Source: Istiophorus platypterus (Eukaryota > Chordata > Actinopteri > Istiophoriformes > Istiophoridae). From it: DNA of 64,000 bases. The DNA lies in assembly GCA_016859345.1 (NCBI GenBank), contig CM029122.1, forward strand, positions 5,731,001-5,795,000, in the 5' to 3' direction. A program made the position numbers and the translations under genes. Of the stretch, positions 1 to 11,260 are shown piece by piece. The number at the start of each line of letters is the position of its first letter. Position 1 is the first letter of the stretch. The notes beneath the pieces are model-generated. The model worked only from the letters and a program-made list of their open reading frames with translations, ran no database searches and was not told the origin of the DNA.

Positions 1-2438
1 GACAGCTTTGTAGTTCCCCCGCTTTTACACAGTCGGGGCCCGTTCCTATAAATAGCTCCCCATAGAACTGGAAAGGGCAGAAAAACAATAGGAATTTGAG
101 CCGTTTTCTGATGACTGATAAATTTTTCTGCTAAAGCAGCTGAGAGCCAATGACTTGGGTCGATTTCTTTAAATACATTCATTTCTTTCAACATTAGATC
201 TATAGTGATTTTTCTTATTAAGACAAACGAAGTCAGAGCTGAAACAACTGAACAAACTGACCCGTCGGTCGAACGGAAATGAAGTTTTGATAGATATCTG
301 AAGTCATTGAACAAATATGCCAATGACTCATTAGTTTCTGCTTCTATTATATAAGGATTTGCTGATTTTTTGCTTGTTTTATATGGTTGTAAATTGTATG
401 TTTTTAGGAATTTGGACTCAGTCAGACACTGTCATGGGATTTTTCCGCTCTTGATTTAGTTATTTGGTCAATAAAATTTCAAATAATTCAGCAACTATTC
501 AGCCCATTTAATCATTAGTTTAGACCGTGAGGCACTAAAATGTTAGACTAACGACATTTTTTTTTTCAGCGTTTGCAGTTCTCGTAAAAAAAAACAAACC
601 AAAAAAAAAACCAAACAAGTGACCCAACGCCAGAGAGATCACGGGACACGGTGCCGTTTTAAATCAAGCAACACATCAAATAAGCAAAGAAAATCGGAAG
701 TCGCTTTTCGCGTGGCTGGACAGGACAGACTGTAACAACGTGCCAATGACTGCTCCATATCCATATTTTAGGTATTACGCGACCAGCGTCGTCCTGACAA
801 ACCAGATTCGCCACCGTGCATTTGAGCGAGTCCATGAGACGCTGAGACATCACCAGGTATGCGCATGTTTCTGAGGAGCCCCGATGCAGACGTCGTTCGG
901 GAACGCCGAAGCGAGACCGGGGGGGAAGAGGACCTCACGTCACGCGCGCCTTCACTGCATCCGACGGATCCGTCGTGCCTTCGGCGACGTGCCGTGCCGC
1001 GTTTCCTGAGGGACCCGCAGCCGCCGCCACCGCCGCCGCCGCCTCCGAGCTGGTGGCAGCCGGCGGAGAGCCACGCCCAGCCCCGCTATGTCGGCGACAG
1101 AGGGAAAAAGACAAAAAAAAAAAACCCCAAAACAAGCATCTTTCCTGTTATAAAGTCAGGATGAGGAGAGGCAGGGGAAATGAAACCGCTCCGGTGGCGG
1201 TGGGTTTTTTTTTTTTTTTTCCACTTTTTATCTGTTTAATCTGTACATCGTTTTCGCATTATCTTCGTTTCTAGCTTCTTCGAGCCTCGAGTTGCAAACC
1301 CACAAGACAAAAAAAAAAAGAAAAGACAAATGTCTCCTGCATTCAGATGATAAAAAAAAAAAAAAAATTAAAAAATCCTGCCGCCGCCTGAGAGTTAATC
1401 ATATCTACGCGTTGTTATCACATTACACCTGCTCTCAGGTCTCTTCCCTGGCTTCCTGCAAAGTCAACAGAAAAAGGAAAAAGAAAAAACAAACAACTGT
1501 GTGTTCTGGATGAACACAATTATTTGGAGAACAACACGGACGCCGCGGCTAATATCCGACGCCGGCGTTTCCCCCGGTAGACTTCATAGAAATCCTCCGA
1601 TAGGTCGGGGAGCTGAGATTATAATGCAGGACCTCAGGGGGAGACGCTGCCTGTTCCACCCCTGGTTTGGGGGGGGGGGGCTGTTCTCCCTATATAACTT
1701 AGATCAGGAGATCTAAGTTGCTTGTATTGTTTTGCACATTCTGTTTCTCCATCTTTGGTTTGGTATCCCTGCAAAGTTCGAGTGTCTCCTGATTTAAAAC
1801 TTATTACCTTTGGTGTGGACTTATTTTACACCGTGCTGAAGCATATGTGGATCGAACATCTAGCACATGTCGGTAATATGTAACCACATGAAGAGTTGGG
1901 GCCGACCGATGGAAAATAAATCATCGAAAATGTCCAGAATTAATCATTCGAGTCATTTTTTAAGTAAAAATATAAGGAATTCTCTATAGTTTCAACACAA
2001 ATATAAGGAATTGTTGGATTTTTTCCTCTGTAAATTGAAGATTTCGGGGGGTTTCGGGTTGTTGGTCGAACAAATCGAGCAACATCAAGCTGGATCCTTG
2101 GACTCTGGGCAAAGGCGATGGGTGTTCATAAATGTTTTCAGATATTTCAAAAGAATCAAATCTCGATTCTTGTAAATCGGACAACAATCGTCATCAAATG
2201 ATTTCTAGTAACAGCAGCAGACGAGTTTAAACTAATACTCTGTGCTTTGGGGCATGAAGATAGTGAAATTAGTTTAAACACCGACAATATTCACACACAT
2301 CATCCCCCATCTTAAAGAAACCGCTAACTTGCGTCGCACTTCTACAACCAACGTCAGTCGGCAGCATCTCGACGCCGCGTCGAGATGCCCCCCCCCCCAA
2401 AAGGCGCCTCATGTGGGTACGACAGGAGCAGGGTTTTG

Positions 2439-2462
2439 CTCTCTCTCTCTCTCTCTCTCTCT
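2439..2462. repeat. (CT)n microsatellite
   Basis: A pure CT run of about 12 units. Confidence 0.95.
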
Positions 2463-2590
2463 AATCTGGCCATCGCAGCGAAGCCACCAACTTCTCCTCA
2501 CTGCTCTGATGACTTCCGCCGTTTCACTGCTTCCTCTCAAACGTCTACTCGCTCTCTGCCAAACACCCACAACAACAGGCAACATGCATG

Positions 2591-2611
2591 CGCACACACA
2601 CACGCACGCAC

Positions 2612-2659
<48 letters not shown>
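2591..2659. repeat. (CA)n microsatellite
   Basis: CA repeats with a few interspersed CGCA units, followed closely by a short (TA)n run at 2678-2690. Confidence 0.95.
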
Positions 2660-2661
<2 letters not shown>

Positions 2662-3730
2662 CCATCTCTGTCATTTTTTATATATATATATTACAGTTGG
2701 CTTAGTTTGCCCATCGAGGATATTTTATAGAACCTGAACTCAGCCCGTCTTGGTGAGGCTGAAGCATTAACAGCTGCAGTCTGGAGGACAGAAGCTCAGC
2801 GAGTCCACAACGCAGCAAGTCATAAATGGGTTAAACCATTTCCCTCTTCCTTCAACTCTCGCTGAATTTTTTTCTCCCCCCTTTACCTCCCACTCTTTAA
2901 TGGAAGCATAAAACACCCTGACCCTTGACCTCTTTACTCTCGTTTGCTGTTAATTAGGTTTAGGTTCTTCCACGTTCACAGTGTGTGGGGTTTTGTTGGG
3001 GTTTTTTTTTTTTTGCCTTCCTGTTTCCAGTCACACTGATGGGTGGTGTTCTGGTCTTGATTAGCGTCCTCAATTAACTGCCTTGTTTTTTGGTTGTTGT
3101 TGTTTTTTTTTTTTAATTCATGCTTTGTTGTAAAAACCGAGACAACTTTCCACATTGCAGAAAATATGTTTCTTAATTAACTTAGTCAAAAAGGGCAAAA
3201 AATAGCCGATGAGATGAAGTGAGATAAATTCCAACTGTCTTCAGGCAGAATAAGGTTGGTGGCCAAATGAGTATCGGGAAACTGTAAAAGCATAGAAAAT
3301 GGTGGGAGATAGGCGAAAACTGAAAACACACAGGCAGATGTTTTCACTCAACAGTTTAAAATTCAGAACTCAGATGTAAACTTTTGTTTTTTTTTAATAG
3401 TGTGTTTGAAATGTTTCAAGTTCAATTTGTACTTTTCCAAACAAACTGAGTTGCATCCAGGTCCTTCAGCTCCCTTTTTCTTTAACAACTACACAAAAAC
3501 AGTTTGGTGATTAAAGGGTGAGTGCTTCTTTATCTCTCTCTTTTTTTTTCTATGTCTCTCTCTCTCTATCCACTTTAACTTCCCTTCTATTATATTTTCC
3601 ATCCCAACAGCTGTTGTCAGTGCGCACAGCTGCAACAAGCCTCAGTCCGCCAGACTCTGCAGCTATTACCGGGCCTGGGAAGTCCGACCGATCCTCAAGT
3701 GTTGAGGATCAAGTGCACATGTGCACGTGC

Positions 3731-3769
3731 ACACGCGCGCACGCACACACACACACACACACAAACACA
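3731..3769. repeat. (CA)n/(CGCA)n microsatellite
   Basis: An imperfect CA run preceded by alternating CG/CA, a pattern that can form Z-DNA. Confidence 0.9.
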
Positions 3770-4239
3770 TTTTTCAGTCAGATGTTCGCAAGACAGGCAT
3801 CATAGACAAGGGAAGAAAAAAAAAAAGAAAAAAAAAAAGAGGAGAGTCTGGTTCATCTTCACTCAAACTCTCATGGCACACGTGGTCATGATTCACTGAA
3901 CCCCGAGGAGCTAAACTCAAAATGTCAAGGTTAATTTACGTTCCGGCGCAATCGGAGCATTTGCACAGCCACTTGCTCCAGCCCCCCCACCCCCCTCGCT
4001 TTAATGAAACGTTTACAGCCGCCGCCATTTGTTGTCGTCGATGTTGCCCCCACCCCCAGCCACAAGAAAGCCACAAATAGGACAAAACAAACCGGAAAGA
4101 AAATCAAGAAATGACTTCAATGCTGTTGTTTTTTTAATGCAACCAAACGCACCAACAGTGCTGTCAATACATTTATACTATAAGAGAGGTTCTTTCGAAC
4201 ACACTGTGAGGCATCGGCCGAGCAGCCGTTCACCGGGGC

Positions 4240-4520
4240 CGTGACAAGATTAGGATGTGACGGTCGTTGGCTCATGGTAAACATAACGCAGGTTTCTCCA
4301 GGAAACCACACAGCGAATTTGAGGAGCCGATTTATGGCCCCCGAGGGTTTTCGTCACTCACCTGAACGCGGCACCAACGACCGTCGCATCCTAATCTTGT
4401 CACGGCGGTCGTTGGCGCCGCGTTCAGGTGAGTGACGAAAACCCTCGGGGGCCATAAATCGGCTCCTCAAATTCGCTCCGTGGTTTCCTGGAGGACCCTG
4501 CGTTACGTTTACCATGAGCC
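4240..4520. repeat. Nested double inverted repeat (foldback element)
   Basis: Two inverted repeats interlock. The long pair has arms of about 115 bp at 4269-4383 and 4406-4520, separated by about 22 bp and differing by only a few substitutions. A second pair has 31-bp arms at 4240-4270 and 4374-4404 with one mismatch; its right arm overlaps the end of the first long arm plus the spacer. The order is therefore X, A, X', A'. No coding capacity is seen. It could be a foldback MITE or the product of two template switches during replication. Confidence 0.9.
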
Positions 4521-5230
4521 TCGCCCCACCGCCTGCAGAGAAAGAGCTATTTTAAAACCATGAATTTTTAATACTTAACAATATTCTCACTGTAGCATCT
4601 TGCATCCTTTTTCACAAGCAGAGCTGCTTGTAATTTTGCACATGACTCAGTTATTTAAATTTTTGTCAACACACTGAAAGCTTATGTGTCAGACGCCGCC
4701 ATAAGAAACCTCCACATCAGACCACAACTCCCTTTTAAGAAAAAAAAAAACAAAACATCATTTACAGGCGCAAGAACTTCAAGCAAGTGGTGAGAAGAGA
4801 AAGACCGAGGACTGAGGTTCGTCATTCGCAGATCTCGCCGATGTCAACTCTCTGCGACATCAACTTGCTCTCCACAGCAACGTTCTTCACCGCCGAGCGA
4901 CAGAATCCGCCTCTGGCTCTGCCGCGGCCTTTCAGTCGCATCGCAGGGACGGCGGCGCAAAGCAGAAAAATCGACATCCAAGCTGCTGAGCGCAACTCCT
5001 AACCCTAACCGTACGCACCGGGCACGGTCCATAATTTCGCCGTAGCCGAACTATAATTTAATGCTTGATCTGTAGGCGACTCCGTCACGCAACCATAGCC
5101 TGGTGCTAGAAAAGCTAGCTATAAGCGTTTAAACTGAAACTATAGGTTATCATGCCCTTGCAGCACACATAGGTGCAAGCCAGGATGTCCTACTGTTTGC
5201 GGAGTTTCGCTCGGACTGAAACTGACAACG

Positions 5231-5269
5231 CAAAACAGAAGAAGAAGAGGAAGAGGAAGAAGAAGAAAA
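5231..5269. repeat. GAA/GGAAGA purine repeat
   Basis: A run of GAA and GGA triplets in map4k4 intron 2 on the plus strand. Confidence 0.85.
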
Positions 5270-5712
5270 CAACCCATGTGGGTTTATTTTCCAGCCACAG
5301 GCAAATGAAAGTCAATCAAAGTTGGAAACAGCTTTGACTGTGGCAGTCTGTGGTACGCGGATGTCTGCGAGCAAGGGGCTTATGCATCCGGTGGCGTGAA
5401 AGCTCGCAGGTCACCGCCGTGGGAACATCGCCCCGTCACCGCGCTCCCTCTCGTCTCACGTGATATCAACGCCACAGGATCCCAAACCAACCCTTTTTTT
5501 TTTTCCCTTCTCCAGCAGCAGGCGCCAGCATCGATTTTTGTAAAACTACAAAAAAACTAAAACCTTGTGACATGGTCTCATCCAACCACACGCAACGATT
5601 TTAAAAAAAGAAAAGAAAAGAAAAACGCATTTGCAATTTTTCCCACATTTCCAACTTTGAAGTGATTGACTTCAAAGTTATAGCAGCTCAGGAGGCGCCT
5701 GGAGAGATCCAG

Positions 5713-5751
5713 CGGATCTGGATCTGGATCTGGATCTTGGTCTGGGTCTGG
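5713..5751. repeat. (GGATCT)n hexamer repeat
   Basis: About six tandem copies of a GGATCT-type hexamer decaying to GGGTCT at the right end. Confidence 0.85.
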
Positions 5752-6100
5752 TCCTCTTTCATTTGCTCTCATTTTTTTCTACCAGGCAACAGCAGGATGA
5801 TGTAGGCTGCTCATGGGGGGGGGGGGGGGGTCTGGGCTTGCAGGAGCACCAGGTCTCCATCAAGACTCCTTTTCCACTGTGTGTGTGTGTGATGGGATGT
5901 ATGGGCCCGTCCCCGTGAATGCACCACGGAGCCTCTCCAGCAAAAGGCCTGCCGGCCAACGGTGTGCACAAATGCGCAATGAAACACCGCCCACCCAATG
6001 GCGCACAAGTCGGCCGGCGTGGCGGAGGACTGTCACGCACGGATCTGGTCGCACCGGATTCGGTGCGGAGCGAGGCTCGCAGCATGCGAGGAATATTTTT

Positions 6101-6183
6101 CACTGGGGTGTGGATGAGGATGAGGATGAGGAGGAGTAGGAGGAGGAGGAAGAGGAGGAGGAGGAGGAGGAGGAGGAGGAGGG
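6101..6183. repeat. (GGA)n/(GAT)n trinucleotide tract
   Basis: GATGAG units pass into an uninterrupted GGA run on the plus strand, an almost pure purine tract. Confidence 0.9.
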
Positions 6184-6315
6184 ATCTCCTGGGACCAAAA
6201 TAGGTGTAATGGGATGATGTTTGTGTCGAGTAAAATAAAATAAATGAATGGATGTGAAGCCGAAACGCGATCTGAGAGATTATCCGGTCCAGACCGCACC
6301 GGCCCCGGGTGGATC

Positions 6316-6356
6316 GGTGGAGGTGGAGGTGGAGGTGGTGGTGGTGGTGGGGGGGT
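6316..6356. repeat. (GGTGGA)n to (GGT)n tract
   Basis: GGTGGA units pass into GGT repeats ending in a G run. The repeated G runs could support a G-quadruplex on the plus strand. Confidence 0.85.
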
Positions 6357-6540
6357 CATGTTATAATAAACGTGTTCCTTAGACCGTGAGGGGGGGGGGG
6401 GTATTTAAAAAAAAAAAAAAACAACATACATCCACGCTCGCGCTCCAGTTTCCGCCTGTTTATTCTCCCGGTTGGAGCATTCACGCGCACATGCACACGC
6501 ACACACACACGCGCGCGCGCGGATGGAGGCTCACACCAAC

Positions 6541-6606
6541 CTTGTAGACTTGTCCATAGGTGCCATTCCCGACTACTTCCACCAGCTCGAAAATCCCAGC
6601 GGGATC
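6541..6606 (-). CDS. map4k4: map4k4 coding exon 2 (glycine-rich loop)
   Basis: This is a 66-nt, 22-codon exon encoding the beginning of the kinase N-lobe with GNGTYGQVYK. It is bounded by an AG acceptor at 6607-6608 and a GT donor at 6539-6540 (complement). Confidence 0.93.
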
Positions 6607-6968
6607 CTGCGTTTAGAGACAGAGAGAAACGAACAGAGACGCGTTAAAGAACCCGGCGGATTAATTGATTCCCCGTAGTAATTACAGTCGGGTCGGTTCG
6701 ATGTGCGAGCCGGCTGCGCCCGGTTTCGCCGGCCTCCCGTGGCAGCGGATATTAGACAAAAGAAAAGCCACCGCGGGGCCGTGTCACCGGCGGCACCGTT
6801 CACCACGACGCCGCGGGGGTTTCTCCTTATGGATTTACTTATTATCGTCGCCTCTTGTGACCAAAACGCCGACTTGCGCCACACGGAGACGTCCGCGGGA
6901 CGCGCACTCACCCGCAGGGATGCCAGGTCTATATCCACCAGACTCTTGGCCGGAGAGTCGTTCGCCAT
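6541..6968 (-). CDS. map4k4: MAP4K4 (HGK) serine/threonine kinase, N-terminal exons 1-2
   Basis: This is the 5' coding end of a GCK-IV/Ste20 kinase that signals to JNK and the cytoskeleton. Coding exon 1 (6912-6968) gives 19 residues beginning MANDSPAKSLVDIDLASLR. Exon 2 (6541-6606) gives 22 residues starting DPAGIFELVEVV and including the glycine-rich ATP loop GNGTYGQV (G32, G34, G37). The exon 1 donor reads CGG|GTGAGT, the exon 2 acceptor is CAG and its donor is AAG|GTTGGT, all in phase 0. The MANDSPAKSLVDIDL start fits MAP4K4. As I recall them, the paralogues TNIK and MINK1 begin differently (MASDSPARSLDEIDL and MGDPAPARSLDDIDL). One substitution from the mammalian form is visible (A for S in LASLR). 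The rest of the kinase and the CNH domain lie left of the window. The compact 305-bp intron 1 is notable. Confidence 0.93.
6912..6968 (-). CDS. map4k4: map4k4 coding exon 1
   Basis: It holds the start ATG (complement of 6966-6968) and 19 codons, ending at the consensus donor GTGAGT (complement of 6906-6911). The 5' UTR extends rightwards into GC-rich sequence. Confidence 0.93.
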
Positions 6969-7200
6969 TTTCGTGGGGAAAACGCTGATTATTAGCGGGT
7001 AGCGTCGTGTCGTCGGCGTCTCCTTCAGGCGGACGGTGCGCGTCTCATCCCCGGCCGCCTCCTCGTGTTGTCCCCGCCGGGGCTGCTTCTCTCCGAGGCG
7101 CGTTTTCTGCCTCTTTGTATTCCCAGTCCGAGGCTCCGCAGCTGCTACATACCGACCCACTGCCGGAGCCCTGCCTGCTCTGCTCACCCCCCGCACACCC
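6969..7200 (-). promoter_or_regulatory. map4k4: map4k4 5' UTR and GC-rich proximal promoter
   Basis: GC-rich, CpG-rich sequence lies immediately upstream of the map4k4 ATG, as expected for a CpG-island promoter of a housekeeping-type kinase. No TATA box is evident. The exact transcription start cannot be read from sequence alone. Confidence 0.5.
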
Positions 7201-7303
7201 CGCTCCCTCCCTCTCTTCCTCTCTCTCTCCCCCTCTTTCCCTGTTTGTGTGTCTATGTCTCTCTGCCGCTATTCCCCGCCCTCTCTCCTTCACACTCTAT
7301 CCC

Positions 7304-7342
<39 letters not shown>

Positions 7343-7911
7343 TCCCTCGCTCTCTCCTCTCTCTCTCTCTCTCTCTCCCTCTCTCTCTCTCCTCTCTCTC
7401 TCTCTCTCCCTCCTCTCTCTCTCTTTCCCTGTTTGTGTGTCTATGTCTCTCTGCCGCTATTCCCCGCCCTCTCTCCCTCACACTGTCAGTATGTCTCTCT
7501 CTCCTCTCTCTCTCTCATCTCCCTCTCCCTCTCTCTCTCCTCTCTCTCTCTCTCTCTCCCTCTCTCTCTCTCCTCTCTCTCTCCCCCTCTCTCTCTCTCT
7601 TTCCGTTTGTGTGTCTATGTCTCTCTGCCACTATTCCCCGCCCTCTCTCCTTCACATTGTCAGTATGTCTCTCTCCTCTCTCTCTCATCTCCCTCTCTCT
7701 CTCTCTCCCTCTCTCTCTCTTTCCCTGTTTGTGTGTGTATGTCTCTCTACCACTATTCCCCGCCCTTTCTCCTTCACACTCTATCCCTATGTCTCTCTCT
7801 CTCCTCTCTCTCTTTCTCTCTCCTCTCTCTCTCCCCTCTCTCTCTTTCTCTCTTTCTCTCCCCTCTCTCTCTCTCCCGCCCTCTCTCGTTTCCCCGCCCC
7901 TTCTCTGTCTC
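7196..7911. repeat. CT-rich tract with four-copy minisatellite
   Basis: About 700 bp of almost uninterrupted pyrimidines (CT and CCT runs) on the plus strand. Embedded in it is a 67-70-bp unit starting TGTTTGTGTGTCTATGTCTC and containing GCTATTCCCCGCCCTCTCTC. The unit occurs four times, at about 7241-7310, 7429-7497, 7604-7670 and 7725-7793, separated by CT filler of varying length. It sits just upstream of the map4k4 promoter. The long open frames across it are low-complexity Ser/Leu strings and not genes. Confidence 0.9.
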
Positions 7912-9484
7912 TAATAAAAAGGGGCAGTCCCAGACGTTTTGGGCCCCTCAACAGTATCTGATTGGCCCCTTCACACCCAGCGAGGGAACTATAAATCTGA
8001 CTAATCCTCACATCCTAATGATCCACTAACACTTGCCCTGTAAAACGGATTTATAGCCGCATCTACATGTAGAATACATAGGTGCAGCCAGTGGAGCGAC
8101 GCCGCTGACGCGCACCTGAAAAACGAATCTTTTCCACTGATGCATTTGTTTTATAGGCACCGGGTCTGCGCCGGCTCAGGGGAAACGTTCGCTCACATTT
8201 CTCACCGAGCTTTCGCCCCCGTCCCCGTTACTTGGCTTTAAAATTTCGCCAAACTAACCGCAGCCCCGGAAAATGGAGGCATAAACGACCTCAAATGGTG
8301 AAAGTAAAGCCAAATAACTTTACGTTGCTTTAAACGGTGCTTGAGATCACACCAGGCTACGCTTGGAAGCGGGACCCGCCGCCGTACGGCGCTTCCCCGC
8401 GCAGGCCGAGCTGCGGCCCGTGTGCCGAAGAGGCCCTCTGGGAGATTCAGGGCTCGCCAGGTTCCATCCGGCGTTTTCCGGCTTGTCGTGCCGGATTTGT
8501 GCCTCTGCACCGCGAGTGGCTTACGCCGTCGTGAGCATTCATACCCCTGCGTTGGCATCTGCGTTTTGCATTAATTACACAGCCAAACCACAAGTTGGCG
8601 TTAGCATTTATGCGCCACCGTGCTGAGTCTCTTTGCCGCCGTTTTTGTTTTCCACAGGTTCGTTTGCCGCGCTCCGAAAGCGACGGCGAATGAAACTGAG
8701 CGCATCCCGACGGAGTCCGAGCCGACGGATGCTGAACACTGGTTTTTGACATTCCCGTTTTTTTGCTGCGACGCAGAAACAAAAGAAGATGTCGGAGGAG
8801 ACGGTATCTACGGCGGCGGCAAGGCAGAAAAAGCGAGAAGCGAGATGGTACCATGCCGATCAATCACAGCTCTGCGTCACCGCGACACGTTGCATTTTTG
8901 TTGGAGGTGTGCGCCAGGCCTACGTAGCCTCCACCTTAGGCTCAATGCAGAAGCATGAATTGGCCCTTAGCTTATTACCCTGCGGATCCTGCATCTGGCT
9001 GCGTTGTGATTTAGATACTTTTATCGTCTACACACGTAGCATCAACAAAATAATCACAGTAAGTTTGGCCAAACACCTCTTGTTTTCATAGTCTATCCAC
9101 GCTGGTAGCCTACAGCTTAATGTCCTGAAAGTATAATGAAGCATATTGTTTTGCTTCTGCTCAAAGTAAAACAATATGTTGGCAGTTTGGCCCCAGATGC
9201 TCGTGGCTCGAAAAGTTGGGCGACACCTAACACTCAAAATTTCAAAGAACACCCGATACCTGCTGAGGCCCGGACCCAGATATAGTGAGGCAACACGACG
9301 CTACGCCCAACTGCCCTTTGGGATATGAGCGGCCACAGAGATGCGGCACGGCAGCACGGCAGCATGGCACGCCGCGAGAGCCGTGGTCGGTCGGCTCGAG
9401 CAGCTCGTGCCTTCGCCTTCGAGTTGACGACGCCGGTGAAGATCTTTGAAGGTTTTTTGGCGCTGAGGGCAGCGGTTTGCTCTG
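7912..9484. other. Intergenic, no gene recognised
   Basis: The segment contains a GC-rich portion at about 8.3-8.9 kb with several short open frames on both strands. None resembles a known protein and no splice-supported exon could be linked. It may be an accessory CpG-rich regulatory segment upstream of map4k4. Confidence 0.5.
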
Positions 9485-9735
9485 ATCCTTTACCTAAGTA
9501 ATAGTATCGATGCGCCGATCTAGAAATACTCCACTGCAAGTAAAAGTTTCAACATCTTACATAAGTAAAAGTGTTGTCAGCAGGTTGCACTTAAAGTATC
9601 GGCAGTAAAAGTTCTTTGGTTCTTTTGTAAAATGGCCCCCGTGACTGATATATATATCTTTATTCAGTAGTCAATACAGATGCATCAGTGTGTAAAACAA
9701 CATTTTACTGTTGTAGCTTGTCAAGCTGGAGCCGG
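9485..9735. repeat. Common fish interspersed repeat (AAGTAAAAGT-rich)
   Basis: The pattern of ACAAGTAAAAGT-like steps followed by a motif near AAAATGGCCCCTGTGACTG and a stretch ending near TTTTACTGTTGTAGCTTG matches a dispersed repeat I recognise from percomorph genomes. It is degenerate and noncoding. The family name is not certain. Confidence 0.5.
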
Positions 9736-9746
9736 TTCAGCCAGTC

Positions 9747-10107
9747 CAGCGGTTCCTAACCTAGGGGGTTAGCCCCTCCCAAGGGGTCACAGGATGAATC
9801 TAAGGGGTCACAGGATGATTAATGGGAGAGGGAAGAAGTAAAAAAAAAAAAAAAAAAAGTTCTGCTACATAAATCTGTCTTTTTTGTTTATACTTTCCTC
9901 TAATCATGCGGTTTTTTGTGAGATATTGTAAAATTTGAATAGTAATCGAAATGAAACCACATGAGAAGTGTTGAGGGAGAGCGAGTCTTTGGTGGAGCAG
10001 CTACAAACACATAGACATCTGAAATATATTAAATATGCTCCAATTATATAGATGCCATTTTTTTTTTTTGTAAGGGGTAAAAAATCAAAAGAGACAGGAA
10101 ACCACTG
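9747..10107. mobile_element. hAT-like MITE remnant
   Basis: The ends are imperfect terminal inverted repeats: left CAGCGGTTCCTAACC, right the complement of CAGTGGTTTCCTG. This terminus is typical of hAT-type nonautonomous elements in fish. The interior has the GGGGTCACAGGATGA and TGATTAATGGGAGAG motifs of that family and no transposase. The flanking eight bases do not match, so the target-site duplication has decayed or the ends are slightly misplaced. Confidence 0.6.
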
Positions 10108-10904
10108 ATTTAAGGTTTTAAAATGTGTTTAAAATGTGTTGTATTTTTTATGAGATTATCATTTTATTATTAGCACAATCTCTACCTAAAAAATGTCTAA
10201 ATATTTGAAATCAAGCGAAAATCAGTGAATCATACAATTTAAATATGCATCAGACAGGCAATCGCCTGCATTTCCTGAGTTACTTTGATGTTTTACAGTG
10301 CAAATTGACTATTCCCATCCTCCTCTTCCTCCCTGTTTCCACATGTCTCCTCCTCTCTCAGCCTTCGCTTGTTCCTCTTCCTCGCTCAGAGAGGATTCGA
10401 TTCGGAGCAATTAGAGCATGTGCGCTGGAAACTGATAAATATTTCAGCGCTGCCGCTGTTGCCGGGTGCGTTTGGGAGGGTATGATCCCCGTGCAGGGCG
10501 GGGTATATCCTGCTGCCGTCACCCCCCGCCACCACCCCGTGCCCAGCAGCTGCCCTGCCTCATTCTGGTCAGCTCTCACACACTTACATCAAGAGCACAT
10601 GTGACACATGCAGATAACATATCACGCGTTTGGCGGCGTCAGCGTTCTCCTTCTGAGGGGAGTTGTACGTGTGCGTGTTGTTGACTGGTGCCGGCTGTTA
10701 TTTTTGCTACGATTTTGTGTCGTCGTCCGGCAGCACAGATGTAACTGTGAGTCTGTGATGACCAATGTTTGAGGCCGGTGCAGATGCATCCTGAGGTTAA
10801 AGGTCGCCAGGTCTTGCAGTTTTGGGGTTTTTTTTTGTTTGTTTGGGGTTTTTTTGGACACTGCATGGTTTGAATGTCCTGTTTCAAAAATCAAAAATCT
10901 TTGG

Positions 10905-11260
10905 TTCGTTTGGATGCACTTTTTTTGTGTCCGTCGGTCGGTCCACCTGGACTGAAACATTTCAGCGACTATTGGATTTATGTCTGTGAAATCGGGCGCG
11001 GACGTTCGTTATCCCCCTGGGGGTGGATGCTACCTACTTTTCTTTTATTCCTGATATCTTCCAGAGCCAGCCCATTTTTGCCTTTGAACGAAATCTCTTG
11101 ACAATCTCCGGGGCTGGATGACTGCGAAGTCTGCTCTAGACATTCAGGGTCCCGAGAGGATACAAATCAGATGACTCCAGCGGTTCCCCAAACTGTGCGT
11201 CTGGCGCCATCGTCAGGTTGAAATTTCAGTTTTCTCTCAGTCCTGCAAGAATAAGCTGGT
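10905..11260. repeat. Common fish interspersed repeat (GTCCGTCGGTCGGTCCACC type)
   Basis: It begins with GTCCGTCGGTCGGTCC followed by CTGGACTGAAACATTTCAGCG. It later carries a TGTCTGTGAAATCGGGCGCG-like step and ends with a GGCGCCATCGTCAGGTTGAA-like step. This order matches a widespread teleost repeat that I recognise but cannot name securely. Confidence 0.5.

Larger units (their letters stand above)
1..6540 (-). other. map4k4: map4k4 intron 2 (partial), no exon seen
   Basis: This stretch follows the exon 2 donor of map4k4 on the minus strand, so it is the start of intron 2. I looked for the next expected exon, which should continue the kinase N-lobe with a GRHVKTGQLAAIKVMDV-like sequence, and found none. 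Exon 3 must therefore lie left of the window. The stretch holds A/T-rich unique sequence, CT and CA microsatellites at 2.4-2.7 kb and 3.7 kb, a nested inverted repeat at 4.2-4.5 kb, and purine-rich tandem repeats at 5.2, 5.7, 6.1 and 6.3 kb. Confidence 0.75.

Noticed and set aside
1696..1719. 10-bp perfect palindrome with AGGA loop
   Set aside because: Short palindromes of this size are expected by chance in 64 kb; no context supports a function.
4995..5010. Telomere-like CCTAACCCTAACC
   Set aside because: Only about two units are present, consistent with chance, so it is not an interstitial telomere array.
7007..8029. 340-codon plus-strand open frame
   Set aside because: It is a Ser/Leu string produced by the CT-rich tract and minisatellite. 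All three plus frames are open there, as expected for a pure CT sequence lacking stop codons.
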